DNA from: Filosporella fistucella
Taxonomy: Eukaryota > Ascomycota > Leotiomycetes > Helotiales
Assembly (NCBI GenBank): GCA_030077755.1
Contig: JAQJZZ010000002.1
Coordinates: forward strand, 1,860,001-1,924,000
DNA: 64,000 nt
Direction: 5' to 3'
Below, piece by piece: positions 1 through 10,167 of this stretch. The notes under the pieces were generated by a model. That model did not search any database. It was given only the letters and a program-made list of their open reading frames with translations, and was not told the origin of the DNA. Every line of letters starts with the position of its first letter. Position 1 is the stretch's first letter. The translations under genes were made by a program, and so were the position numbers.

Positions 1-2
1 AA

Positions 3-302
3 GCAGCAGCTACAAGTGCGAAGGGCACTGTCGCTGCAGGAGGAGCAGCAAAAGCCTCATCTTCCAAGCCCGCAGGAGCAAAAGCAAGCGCCGCCTCTGT
101 CTCAGCTGATGGGGCTGTTGGTGCCGCGGCCGCAACCAGTGCATCAGCGAAACCTGCTTCTTCCAAGGCTGCTGGAACTGTCAATGGTGGAGCTGCTGGT
201 GGAGCAACTGGTGCCAAACCTACCTCTGCCCCCAAAGCGGGCGCAACGAGTGCAAAGGGAACTGTTGCCGGGGGAGCCGCAGCGAAAGCTACTAAAGCTT
301 AG
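3..302 (+). CDS. C-terminal part of an Ala/Gly/Ser/Lys-rich protein (5' end outside window)
   Basis: The frame is open from the first complete codon of the window and ends at TAG 300-302, giving about 99 residues without a start, so this is the last exon of a gene running in from the left. It is almost wholly low-complexity Ala, Gly, Ser, Thr, Lys and Pro. The block ATSAKGTVA with a following Gly/Ala/Lys stretch appears near both ends, which suggests internal repetition. No folded domain is visible. Such tails occur in chromatin, ribosome-associated and wall proteins, and I cannot choose among them. The real frame is not the one starting at the ATG-like codon near base 16; composition and the clean stop favour this one. 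Confidence 0.5.
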   Translation, partial: AAATSAKGTVAAGGAAKASSSKPAGAKASAASVSADGAVGAAAATSASAKPASSKAAGTVNGGAAGGATGAKPTSAPKAGATSAKGTVAGGAAAKATKA

Positions 303-3056
303 AGAGTTGTCCGGGGTTGCATTTTTTGTAATTGAGTGGCTTTAAAGAAGAGAATTGAAATTGAGTTTGAAGCATGAGAGAAAATGGAATTGATTTCCTG
401 ATAGCGATGTGTTGATTTCTTTTTGTGGGTCTATGTGGCGTGGCGGTGGAATTCGAGTTCTGTGTATATCAATATATTGGAAACGAGTTCTCTTAAGTGT
501 TGTTGGTAGATTTGATTGTGGGTGATCGTGCGAGGAAAATATGTAGAAGTAGAGTTAGCAATATCTCCTTTATTTCTTATTTTCTGGCATATTTATCTGG
601 AGTGGTGGGATAAGTTGGGTCAAGGAGTGGAATATTGAATAAATGTATTTTGGACACTTTCTTGTTTGTATTAATGGAATCGATCGATATGGCGAGCATG
701 ACTATTCTAAAGTCGTATTCTTGTGTACTCGGATCTAAGTTGAAGTAAAGTTGCCCGCGAGGTTGAAACTTGGACACAGAGCTGTGCCCATGTTCTATGT
801 GGTTGTTCGGGTAAAGGTGAGGATATAACTCTTATCACAAGCATCAGCAATCATTCCCTTCCAAATAGGTGTCCAAATGGTGGCTCACGAATAGTGCTTC
901 TCCATCCGTTCAAATTACCCATGCAATCCCGAATCCAGTATGTACCACCAGAGAAATAGATTACTCATATCGACCATCCATACTGAACAAAGCCATGTTG
1001 TCTGGCGTTCGTAGTCAAGAGAGTTGAGACTACCGACGAGATCCTCACTTCTTCCAGAGACATAAAATTCAGGACACCATGCGGGGTCATGTTATGCCGG
1101 AGAGTAGTTGACGGAAAAGACGAGCAGATCATCGATAACATTCTATATCGTCTTAAAGAAATCTATCACAAAGCAGCAGCTCGTTATATATATATATATA
1201 TCTTATCCTCCATTCCGTCTCATCAGAATTCCCATCTAAGCCCCCACAACCCCCGCCAAACATCGGAAAACAGTAAAGCCTACCATGCGAACCGAAATCC
1301 TTTTTCAACATTAGTTACATACCTATCAAACAAACTTTCCATCCTACATATCTAGAATCCCGGCAATTCAGCAACCACCCATCAAACAACCTTTCCCATC
1401 AAAGCCTATACTGACTTTCCCAAATCCTATATCGTTTTTCCCATACTCCGAGAGTAACGCACGGGAATGGTGTTTTCAGCACGGATTGGGTGTGTGGGAG
1501 GCGTTATCTGATTGGGTGGCATACCAACCGGGTGTTTTTACGCCGGTTTGAAGAGCTGGCGAGTACATTTCATCAACTGAGAATTATTTCAGGAAGCTGT
1601 CGCTCGCCCTCGCAGATGTCATATTTTTAGAGTTGGGAATGAGCACAGCCTGGTATATTATTGATTGAGAATGTACCAGATTGGTTTGAATAGTCTCCCG
1701 ACTTATCCTCTGTCTTAAAATAATTTCTACTACTCGGTGTCAGGGCTTTCGGCCCTTGTGATTGGGTAATGGCCTTCAGAAACAAGTTGGGGATGTTTCA
1801 GACGCTGGGAATCTTCGTCTGAAGACCCTCTGTCCGTTATACCAAAAGGTGGGAAATACCCTCCAAATCTACTATATAATAGCGAAATTCTGGGCCGTAG
1901 CACGAACAGACTGTCGTCCCTCGTCAGTTATTATTAGTACACCGCATCGCAAGAGAAAAGTTGACTCAGTCGACTTGACTGAATGAAAATGTTGATGAGT
2001 AGAAAGATCGAATGACACCCAAATTACTTGAGCACCAATCTATAGATAGCAAGCTCTGGGGTTATTTTTATCATTTGAGAAGCCGTGGTTGCGACGGTAA
2101 CTCGGTAGGTGTTGTCTTGTCAAGAGACATCTTGTCTATCCTGAGGGTACATGAAGTTATTTTCAGAATTCCATAGCTATTAAATGGACATATAAATACA
2201 CCAGCTCAAACACAAGGCACTTAATCGATGTCTTGCGAGTCTGATTACATATGTCCACCTGTCAAGCTGGATTTCAAGCTCTAAAATCCCGGAGTCTTCT
2301 TATTCATTTAATTATTGCTAAACATCAATAGATTTAAGGGCTTTGATAATTGGCGTAGAAGCCTATTGACGGCGATATGTATGTATATACGCCCATAAAT
2401 TCCGTCTTGTCCTAGTACTATAAAGACGTGATAAGGTACCGTGATAAAGTTACTTGAATGTAAATGTTTCCTTATTTCGTGGCCCTGAATGCATAGACTC
2501 AAGCTATCAGGCTCGTTACTACAGCCAGCCCGATAGATTGCTTCCGACCTTGTTGACTGCACAGATCATCCGGAATTCCCTTACTCCTCCTCCCCATGCG
2601 ACCGTCCAGTAGCATACCAATCAATCAAATAGTCATGGCTTGCTACAGTCGCCCCTTTCGGGTCACCTGAACCCTGTCTCATTTCGAACTTACATTGCTC
2701 AGCCTCAGCCTCACCCCTCAGTTCATAAATCAGGCCGCTCCCAATTGAAAAGACCTGAAAGTATTTGGCCTCAAAGCTGAGTATAAAATTTTTTGTGGTG
2801 CTTCTGTAGGAAGTGCTCGAATTCGAAATTCTGTCCGCTTTGCGATCTCAAGAGCTCGTGGCTACTCGGATCCCCTCCTTGTTGAGTCTTTTTCTGCGAC
2901 AGCTTTCACGACACTTAAATTGTTTTTCGGACTGCTTGCAAGTCAACGAAAGCCTAGGTGTGAGGAGGTTAATGATCATCAGTATCTTCTGCTAACTTCG
3001 GCGACGTTTCTAAATTTTCTATTCTTTGCGACTTTGTTGTGGACAAACAGGTCGAG
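303..3056. other. gene-free stretch
   Basis: This begins with the 3' untranslated region of the Ala-rich gene. After that only short unrelated frames occur on both strands. I see no conserved domain, splice-linked exon set or tRNA. A short TA run lies at 1184-1201. Confidence 0.5.
1184..1201. repeat. (TA)n microsatellite
   Basis: About nine uninterrupted TA dinucleotides in non-coding sequence. Confidence 0.85.
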
Positions 3057-3465
3057 ATGCATCTCTTAAACACAACAGCCCTTAAACTACACTACTTCAT
3101 CGGCGAAAAAATCCCCGGGTATGTTATCCTATCTCATCGCTGGGATGACGAGGAGGTCTCATTCCAGGATCTTGAAGCCGGTCGAGGTCCGGACATGCCT
3201 GGTTACGCTAAGATACAGGGCTGCTATACTCAAGCACGAGTGGATGGGTGGAATTATGCTTGGATTGACTCTTGTTGTATTGACAAGAGAAGCAGTGCCG
3301 AGCTATCTGAAACCACTAACTCAATGTTTCAGTGATACAAGAATGCTGAGTTGTGTTATCCATTCCTTTCCGATGTAGATCGTAGAAAGAGTGTGGTGGA
3401 CGAGCTACGCCGACACTCAAACTTTTTTCTACTCTGAGCTTTTGGCTCCCAATATGACATTCAAA
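3057..3465 (+). pseudogene. HET-domain (heterokaryon incompatibility) gene remnant
   Basis: From ATG 3057 the translation follows the start of fungal HET-domain proteins closely: MHLLNTT, then IPGYVILSHRWDDEEVSFQD, a YAKIQGC-like segment, and YAWIDSCCIDKRSSAELSE. After NSMFQ the frame meets TGA at 3333-3335 where the family has Trp (SMFxWYKNAE). The homology then resumes at once in the same frame with YKNAELCYPFLSDV. A second TGA at 3435-3437 closes it, and a fragment like the family's LQELIAP continues in another frame at about 3436-3462. HET proteins trigger programmed cell death after fusion of incompatible hyphae. This copy has two stops and a frameshift and lacks the rest of the domain, so it is almost certainly dead. 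The first stop is a G-to-A change, as expected of repeat-induced point mutation. Confidence 0.8.
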
Positions 3466-5946
3466 GATCTATCCATATCTCTATCTCTGCTAGTTGTGCC
3501 TGGCCATGTTGTTGACACTGGTCATCAAAGTTATGATGAGAAATTGACGAATTATTAAGTGGCGTTACTTCTGAGCATCTATGGCCTCAGCAGAAAACCA
3601 TGCCCAGCGATAGTCTTCAAACGAAGCCCCATTTAAAACTACACTGCGGAAGCCTTGCGAAGGAGATACAGTAGGATTTCAGCTGGCATCTATTTCGTGG
3701 ATTTGGTAAGACTAAAATCAATACCAGACTTGGAGACGCAATTCAAGATCCCGAGAGACTACGAACTTGAATGGTGAACTCGCATATTCAATGAACAGAC
3801 AAATATACATCGAACCTAGGCTGATTTATTGGCCGGAATCCCTCGTTTTTAGAAACGGACGAATACTTGTCAAGTGTAACTCACTTTTGCTCTACAACTT
3901 CAAACATCGTTGGCCTTAGCAATCTAATGTAGAGGATACACATCGGGTGCACGATATTTCGAACCAAAATAGTAGTTTTGTAGGCTTACAATGTTTTGAT
4001 TCTTCTCAGGGGGCACGTTATTGGCCTTAGCTAGACGAAGACATATATGTCTGTTTCGCCAACCGGAAAACAAAGGAAGTTATCATTTATTGGTACGAGA
4101 TACTGCCGTGTTGAAGCACCCTAAGTTACTACTGATCACATGGGGAACATTGCAATCCTTGCAGGAAACTGTATTTTTAGGGGGCTTACGTGACAGGCAA
4201 TAGAGTAGAAGGTCATCAGCGATTTTTGACTTTACGGACCGCATCTCTCTTCCTCTAGAAGGAGGAATGTCTGTTTCCGCATCTATACGGCCTGTGGGAG
4301 GAGATGGCAAGTACAAACATACCATAGTCATCGAAAATGATCAGACAGGGGAGCTGCGATGGCCAGCGCCAAAATTTATGGCAACTTTACGAAAGCTGAA
4401 AGCTGCCGGGGGTAAATTGGTTGCAGCAAGCGACAACTACAATGTTTGAAAATAGAGGCTACATTCTCTTCTGCTTGTTGTGGCATTACACATGAATGTG
4501 ACTGTGGACAAGGGCAACAGTAATGCACGCGAAATACCTACCATGGTGCTGTACAATAAAGCTCTACTTAGACTCAAACATAATCCACAAATATTCCCAC
4601 TGAAAAGATTTACAATAAGGCACGTAGACTGCATGGTGCCACCCGGCGCAGCCAGACGTTTCATTGGACTCAGACAGAATATACGAATGCAATCATAGAA
4701 CACAATTACAATATAGCGCATAAATTACCCACTCTCCACAGCTTGACATCCACCTCACTCTCTCCTATCATAAGACTAAGGCAACATTGCAAAAGCCAAA
4801 CCCTCGCAAACCACAAAAGTACCGCAGCAAGTGCTTAATCGCACATAGCTCTATACTTCGAAAACTCAAGAACCTCCTCTCTCCTACTTCACACTACGAA
4901 CCTTTTAAGGCCAAATAAGAGCAACCGAAATATCGAAAGCACTTATTAACAAGAATATAGAATCCCAAAGATCACCTGTTAGGAAAGGATAGATGTGATG
5001 AGTTCGGCAAGTAGGGTCGGGCTGGAATTTGCAGTATTTGTGTTCAGACACGATGCTAGAAAATAAGGTAAGATATGCAAAACAAAATAAATAGATATGA
5101 TGATATTATATTGTCAAGAGAGGTGTGGTTCGCAAGTCTGAGTAGATAAAAAGGAGAGTATACCGCGTCTAGCTCGCCACTAGCTAAACAGGTAAGCATC
5201 CCGAACCCGACAACGCCGTCCAGCTCCGATCAGACCGACTAGGAAAGCACCCCTCTCTCTACCACGACGATCAAACAAGAAAAGCCTTTCAGAGCTTAGA
5301 AGTGTTAGGAAGATTGTAATATAAGTATTTTAATCAAGTAAATATCCGCGAATTCCCTCTTATCTCTACTTAACTATACTTAATTAATATATAAATAAAT
5401 CATTTTTAAGTTTGGTAAAGTTTACTTGTAACGCGAGGGAAGATAAAAGCAGTAAATAAGACGGAGATAGCGGGTAAGGATTATAGATTTGTATATAAGA
5501 GGTAAGGAGAGGTAAGGAGAGGTAAGGAGAGGTAAGGAGAGGTAAGGAGAGGTAAGGAGAGGAGAAATAAAGAAAAGCAAAGGAGATAATTAGTAAAGGA
5601 TATATAAGTATAAGTTATAGAGTAGTATTGTATTTTTGAATTACTAGTGAAAAGTGAACTAGCTACATACCATAGCCTGAATAGGGAATAACCAGATGAG
5701 TAAAGCTTCATAGGTACAATATGAAGCACATTGTACACCGCTACACTACTAGAAGAGGAGAATATTCCCTTTTCATGTACCCTATATCTATCCATCATTA
5801 ATCCCGTTCCCGAAAGTCCCAACGCCATATCCGAATCATACCTCCTCCCCTTTTCCTTCTTGAATCCCTAAACCTTCCGAGTAATTGTCCAAACTCGACC
5901 TAAAGATGAAAGTCCACCTTATGGAGAATGTGAAATGTCACAAAGA
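3466..5946. other. decayed sequence with no recognisable gene
   Basis: The part just after the HET remnant may hold further decayed HET sequence: a MASAENHAQ-like stretch near 3580 vaguely recalls the family's MSWAS motif. I cannot support this firmly. From about 4900 the DNA is AT-rich and carries a short minisatellite. The open frame at 4267-4449 (60 residues) matches nothing I recognise. Confidence 0.4.
5501..5560. repeat. 10-base minisatellite, six copies
   Basis: Six perfect head-to-tail copies of GGTAAGGAGA, followed by a partial GGAGA unit, in AT-rich non-coding DNA. Confidence 0.95.
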
Positions 5947-7751
5947 TCAATGAGCGGGATACCTCCTCCCATCAACCCCTCTAATAGGACTACCATATCT
6001 CCTTTCCCTCGGTATCTCCCTCGGCACCTCTCTCGTTGGCGGAACATCTCTCTCCCTCTCTCTTTCTCTCTCCCTTTCCCTATCTCTGAAGCTTCTCTCG
6101 CCACCACCCCTCACACTAACAGGTACAGGTTCCCTATCCCTATCTCTATCTCTCAGGCCCTCTCTTTCACGCCTATGAACATCTTCATGACTACTATGTC
6201 TCCCCGATATTCTAGGGTGTTCTCTCTCTCTTCTTCGTTCGCGGTCACCTGTTCTCCGTGCACTTTCACCACTACCTCTTCCTCCTTCTTCGCCGCTTCC
6301 TCCGCTGCCTCTCCTCCATACTTCTACACCATCTAGATCTTTCCATCTCAGATTTCCCCTCTCTCCTCTTTCTCTCTCACGTTCTCTATCATGATCTCGG
6401 CTCCTGTCACGACTAGTACTCAACCCCCTCTTCGCCAGAAATCTCTTCCCGAACCCCACCACCTCAGCTGGGAAACTTTTCCTCTTCTCTTCTACATCTC
6501 TCCCCCTCTCTCTAATCGGTCTTCTAGGATCAGGCAACACTTCCGGCGGGGGCGGCATACTATATCTCACCGCGACAGGGGGCGCGATATCATGATGTGA
6601 GCGTCTGCGATGAGCAGGCACATGTTTAGGACTAGGTGGACTCTCACCATCCGACGAACTCGACGCGTCGCTGGAGAAACTACCTCTCCGCGCTCGTCGC
6701 GGATGACTATGTCGTCGTACATGTTCATCAACAGGTCTGACTTTCGCGCTGGTATTTACTTCAGGCGGAGGAACGATGACAGGCGAGCTTCTGCTTTCCG
6801 GGCTCGAATTTAGATTCTCGGGGTAGCTTCTTCGTCTGCCGCGGGCCATTCTATCTCGGTCGCTTATGTGGTCTTCTGGGGCTAGGAATTGTCGTGCGCG
6901 ATGGCTGGGACTGCGTGATAGGAGGGGACGAGCTGGTCGTTGGGCTGCTGATGCGGAGGGAACATGTGTGTAGAAGGGTCTCTGAGGAGCAGTCCTTGAT
7001 TTTGGTTCAAAGTATTCTGTTTCTGCTCTTCCCATCCTTGTAGGCCGGACATGTACATAAGCAGCCTCGACCTTTGGTCTAGGCGGTAGATGAGGACGTG
7101 ATTCATCTGAAGATGGAGAAGCGCGTTTGCGAAGCTCTTGTGCGCATTGGTCGTGCCATTTTTCGATCTCGGAATCTGCTACCAGAGGGAAAGCTTCGGT
7201 GGGGAGAGGGTGGGGAAATGGTTCGTTCGTATCCGGGTGTTTGATTGCGAAATCGCGAATTGCGTTTTGTAGGAAGGGAACATGTTCTTCTGGCCCAAGA
7301 AGTATCTCGATGCTTTGCCAGCGGACGAAGCCTTTGCTTGTGAGAGCGGGGATAGAGGGGGGAACGAAATCATCCGATGTGGGTTGGAGTGTATGTTGAC
7401 AGCCTATCGAAGCATAAATCCAGGATATAGAAGGATTCGGGACAGCGACGAAGAGTGCTGTATGTTGTGTCAGTATGCAGCCTTGCGCGGATAATGTGGT
7501 AGAGACAAACAGTCATAATTCCCTCCCACAGCCTTGTAGAACGCAGCCAGCTTCTCTGGCGTAAGAGTCTTCTCCTCTTTATTCCCTATCTCATGACTCT
7601 ATTCTTGTCAGCCTTGCCTTGCCTCCCTGTAATACAAAGAACTCACGATATAATCCGCCACGCCCCTCAAAAGCGCATCCAGAACCTTGGTCGGTTTCTT
7701 ATCCACCTCAAACAGGTACCCATAGTACTCTTTCGGGTCCACAGTCGCCAT
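5947..7751 (-). CDS. DUF7514-type domain protein with long RS/RE-rich tail
   Basis: Three exons on the minus strand: 7751-7647, 7589-7511 and 7457-5947, with introns of 57 and 53 bases, giving 564 residues. Splice phases fit at both joins (I|IGNK and NYD-S-LF). Residues about 5-176 resemble the fungal DUF7514-type domain: a start with EYYGYLF and VLDALLRGVADYI, then LTPEKLAAFYKAVGGNYD, WIYASIGCQHTLQPTSD, GFVRWQSIEILLGPEEH and a PLPTEAFPL segment. From about residue 200 the chain is disordered and very rich in Arg, Ser, Glu and Pro, with RD/RE runs like those of splicing and RNA-processing proteins. The function of the domain is not known to me; the tail hints at a nuclear or RNA-linked role, which is inference. 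Start chosen: the ATG directly before the domain. Confidence 0.82.
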
Positions 7752-8634
7752 GGCACGTATCTCAACAGTGGCGGCTCTGGCGCAGATTATTTTGCATACT
7801 CGTCGCGATCATATTCTTGTCCGCAGATGATAGATTTCAAGTTGGATGATGTGAGTGTGCAGTGTATTGCTTTTTGCGACGAGTAGACATCTGGGAAGCC
7901 AGTCAGAGCTGAGTTGGCAGTCAGGCAGAATAAGCGGATTCTCCCGAATGGGAGCGGTGAGACGTGGGATGGTGGTAGGTTCGCAGCCAAGATCTGGGGA
8001 AGGCTAGAACTTTTAGCTAAGGCAGGTTCATCGTCGAGGAGTTCGTGGAGATGATTGTGAATTGTGATTCTGCACTGAGAGTGTATTTTGGTCCGAGGAG
8101 TCTCCCTTGGGGGTTGTTAAAGACGGGAGCCCCCGTGGGGAATTAAGGCCAAGAGTGGGTCTGGGCCGGAGACGGCTTCAGGGGAGGGGAATTTGGGTCG
8201 ATTTAGGGTATTGTGAGGGGGATCCGATTAGATTGAGATGATGATAGCATGTTCAGACATTCTAGGCATCTCCCTAGCCAGAGAACAACCTCTTAATAAA
8301 TACGCATTTCTTGCTAAATTATGTTCTAACTACAAGCTTACTCTAATTCTGGAAATTGACGAGAACTTCGCTAGGTCTTCATCGAGACGTCATCACCAAT
8401 GCTTAAAGGGAACAACGGCACAGTGCTTGAGTCAAAAGAACATTATATTATATAATCTATATGGGTATCCGTCGTATACTGCAATCTTCTGAATGGATGA
8501 TATTTTCAATCCACAGGTATTGCTAAAAAGCTCATTTCGAAAACTCAGACCTATTGAGCCCCAACGCCATGCCACAAACAACGCTTTTCAATGTACTAGA
8601 AACCCAATTTTGATGACAAAAATAAGAAATAAAA
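7752..8634. other. upstream region of the DUF7514-type gene, no gene seen
   Basis: This stretch lies between the start of one minus-strand gene and the stop of the next. It presumably holds the promoter and leader of the DUF7514-type gene and the terminator of the arrestin gene. Only short chance frames are present. Confidence 0.5.
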
Positions 8635-10167
8635 TCAACACCTCGATGGATCAACCACCTGTCTCCTCGCGCTCTCAAAATCTTCGTATGAAGGTGGTAG
8701 ATCGTTTCTTGTGTTCATTAATACACTGTTCCCGATCAGCTCCTCGCTAGGAACCTCAATCACTCTCGGTCGGAGATACTCTTCTGCATCTGCAAGCTCG
8801 GCCGCTGCTTCAGCTGCGGTGAGAGTGTCTCTCCGTGCACCGTTTCCGTTTGCTGCGATCTGAATTGGTACATGTAATGCCACAGAGGAAGCTGGGACAC
8901 CAGCGCCGGGAGTGTGGATAGTGAGGTAGAGGTCGAGGCAATACACTCTGGAAACGATGCAAGAGTGGAAAGTTGGAACCCATGCTTTAGAGGTAGGTAG
9001 TGTGACAGGAACCAGAATTGTGGCTGTGTAGTAAGGGTTGCTTTCTTTTGGCTCTGGAGCATTTGCTTCATCTGAGCAGTCGGAAGAAGAGCTTGAGGAG
9101 GCGGAGTTGCGACGGGAATAAGCGGGTGATCCAATATGTTTTGTCCATGACACTGCTTCTACGCATCGAGAAGAGATGACAAGAGATGTATCATAAACAC
9201 CGCGAGTAGATTCAAATTGCGTTACCATATTGAAATGGCTTGGAAATGCTGCTGCAGGTCGGGCAGCGAAAAATGTAGTAGCCTTAATCTTTGTCGTTAG
9301 ACCTCCCAATCTTGGAGGTTGCGAAGAGAAATCATGAGGATCGAATCGTAGATTGACAGTTGCCATTGTGGTAGGAGGAGCACTGGACGAGGAAGATGGA
9401 CTTTGTAATACGAGAGCTCTTGGTTGAGCGGCTGACACCGTGATCTTGCCGAGCTTGCCAGAAAACATTCCTTTCTTCAATGACTTGGTCTTGAAAAGAA
9501 CGTAATCCTTATCTGCATCCCCAACATTCATCGGTGGCTCTTCACTTACTGCGGGAACAATATGGAGCTTCCTCAGTCCTTCAACTAGAACCTGCTCAGT
9601 TCCATCTCGCTCTCTCGTCCTTATGACCTTCACCTTGATGGAATATGTAACCTTGGCCATCTCTGGTGATAAATCGTCTCTGCCTGATAACTCTTTGTAT
9701 CCCATGCTGGGAGGTAATTGGGTGTGTGATTGGTGTACATGATCTGATGTGCAGTTATGTGTACAAGCTCTGGGAAGGAGGTGTTCGGGAATGACGAAGT
9801 TGAATGGGAATGTATATGTCCTGCCGGCCTCTGCAACTCGTGGTTGAGGGTATTCAGAGTCTCGAATAGGCATGGTCAATCTCAAGAAGTTGTGTCGAGC
9901 AGTCGTTCTTGACCTGGTCGTGTGCGGGGAAAGGTTCTCCACGAAAGTTCGTGTAGTACCCTCCAAAGTGATCTGTATCTCATCGAATCGAGCGTCGTGT
10001 GGTGCAGTAATTTCCACCCTTCCTGAAATTGGATCAAATGTTGTATATGCCTTCTTGTCGCAAGATTCATCGAGAATAATCTCTATGTCTGGCTTCCCGT
10101 TTGGACCCATCTTTTTGGCATAGGTGGCAAGAGTGCCAGATGTCGATTGAATGGAAGCCGCAGACAT
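8635..10167 (-). CDS. alpha-arrestin-like protein with C-terminal PPxY motif
   Basis: Single exon, 510 residues. The first half reads as an arrestin N-terminal beta-sandwich: a FDEIQITLEGTTRTF strand pair, a RTYTFPFNFVIPEHLLP segment, and an HNCTSDHVHQSH insertion leading to LPPSMG. The second half has an arrestin-C-like pattern (TKIKATTFFAARPA, VYDTSLVISSRCVEAVSW, FHSCIVSRVYCLDLYLTI). At residues 491-494, within NDLPPSYEDF, lies a PPxY motif of the type bound by WW domains of Rsp5/Nedd4 ubiquitin ligases. Proteins of this kind recruit the ligase to plasma-membrane transporters for endocytosis; substrate unknown. A Ser-rich linker sits between the two halves. I start at MSAASIQ. An in-frame ATG 85 codons upstream lies above a TATA-like box and would add a hydrophobic leader unlike the family. 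Confidence 0.85.
   Translation of the reverse strand: MSAASIQSTSGTLATYAKKMGPNGKPDIEIILDESCDKKAYTTFDPISGRVEITAPHDARFDEIQITLEGTTRTFVENLSPHTTRSRTTARHNFLRLTMPIRDSEYPQPRVAEAGRTYTFPFNFVIPEHLLPRACTHNCTSDHVHQSHTQLPPSMGYKELSGRDDLSPEMAKVTYSIKVKVIRTRERDGTEQVLVEGLRKLHIVPAVSEEPPMNVGDADKDYVLFKTKSLKKGMFSGKLGKITVSAAQPRALVLQSPSSSSSAPPTTMATVNLRFDPHDFSSQPPRLGGLTTKIKATTFFAARPAAAFPSHFNMVTQFESTRGVYDTSLVISSRCVEAVSWTKHIGSPAYSRRNSASSSSSSDCSDEANAPEPKESNPYYTATILVPVTLPTSKAWVPTFHSCIVSRVYCLDLYLTIHTPGAGVPASSVALHVPIQIAANGNGARRDTLTAAEAAAELADAEEYLRPRVIEVPSEELIGNSVLMNTRNDLPPSYEDFESARRQVVDPSRC

Noticed and set aside
5935..6813. several plus-strand frames across the RS/RE-rich gene
   Set aside because: They are reverse-complement shadows of the Arg/Ser/Glu-rich tail; the minus-strand reading joins a recognisable domain.
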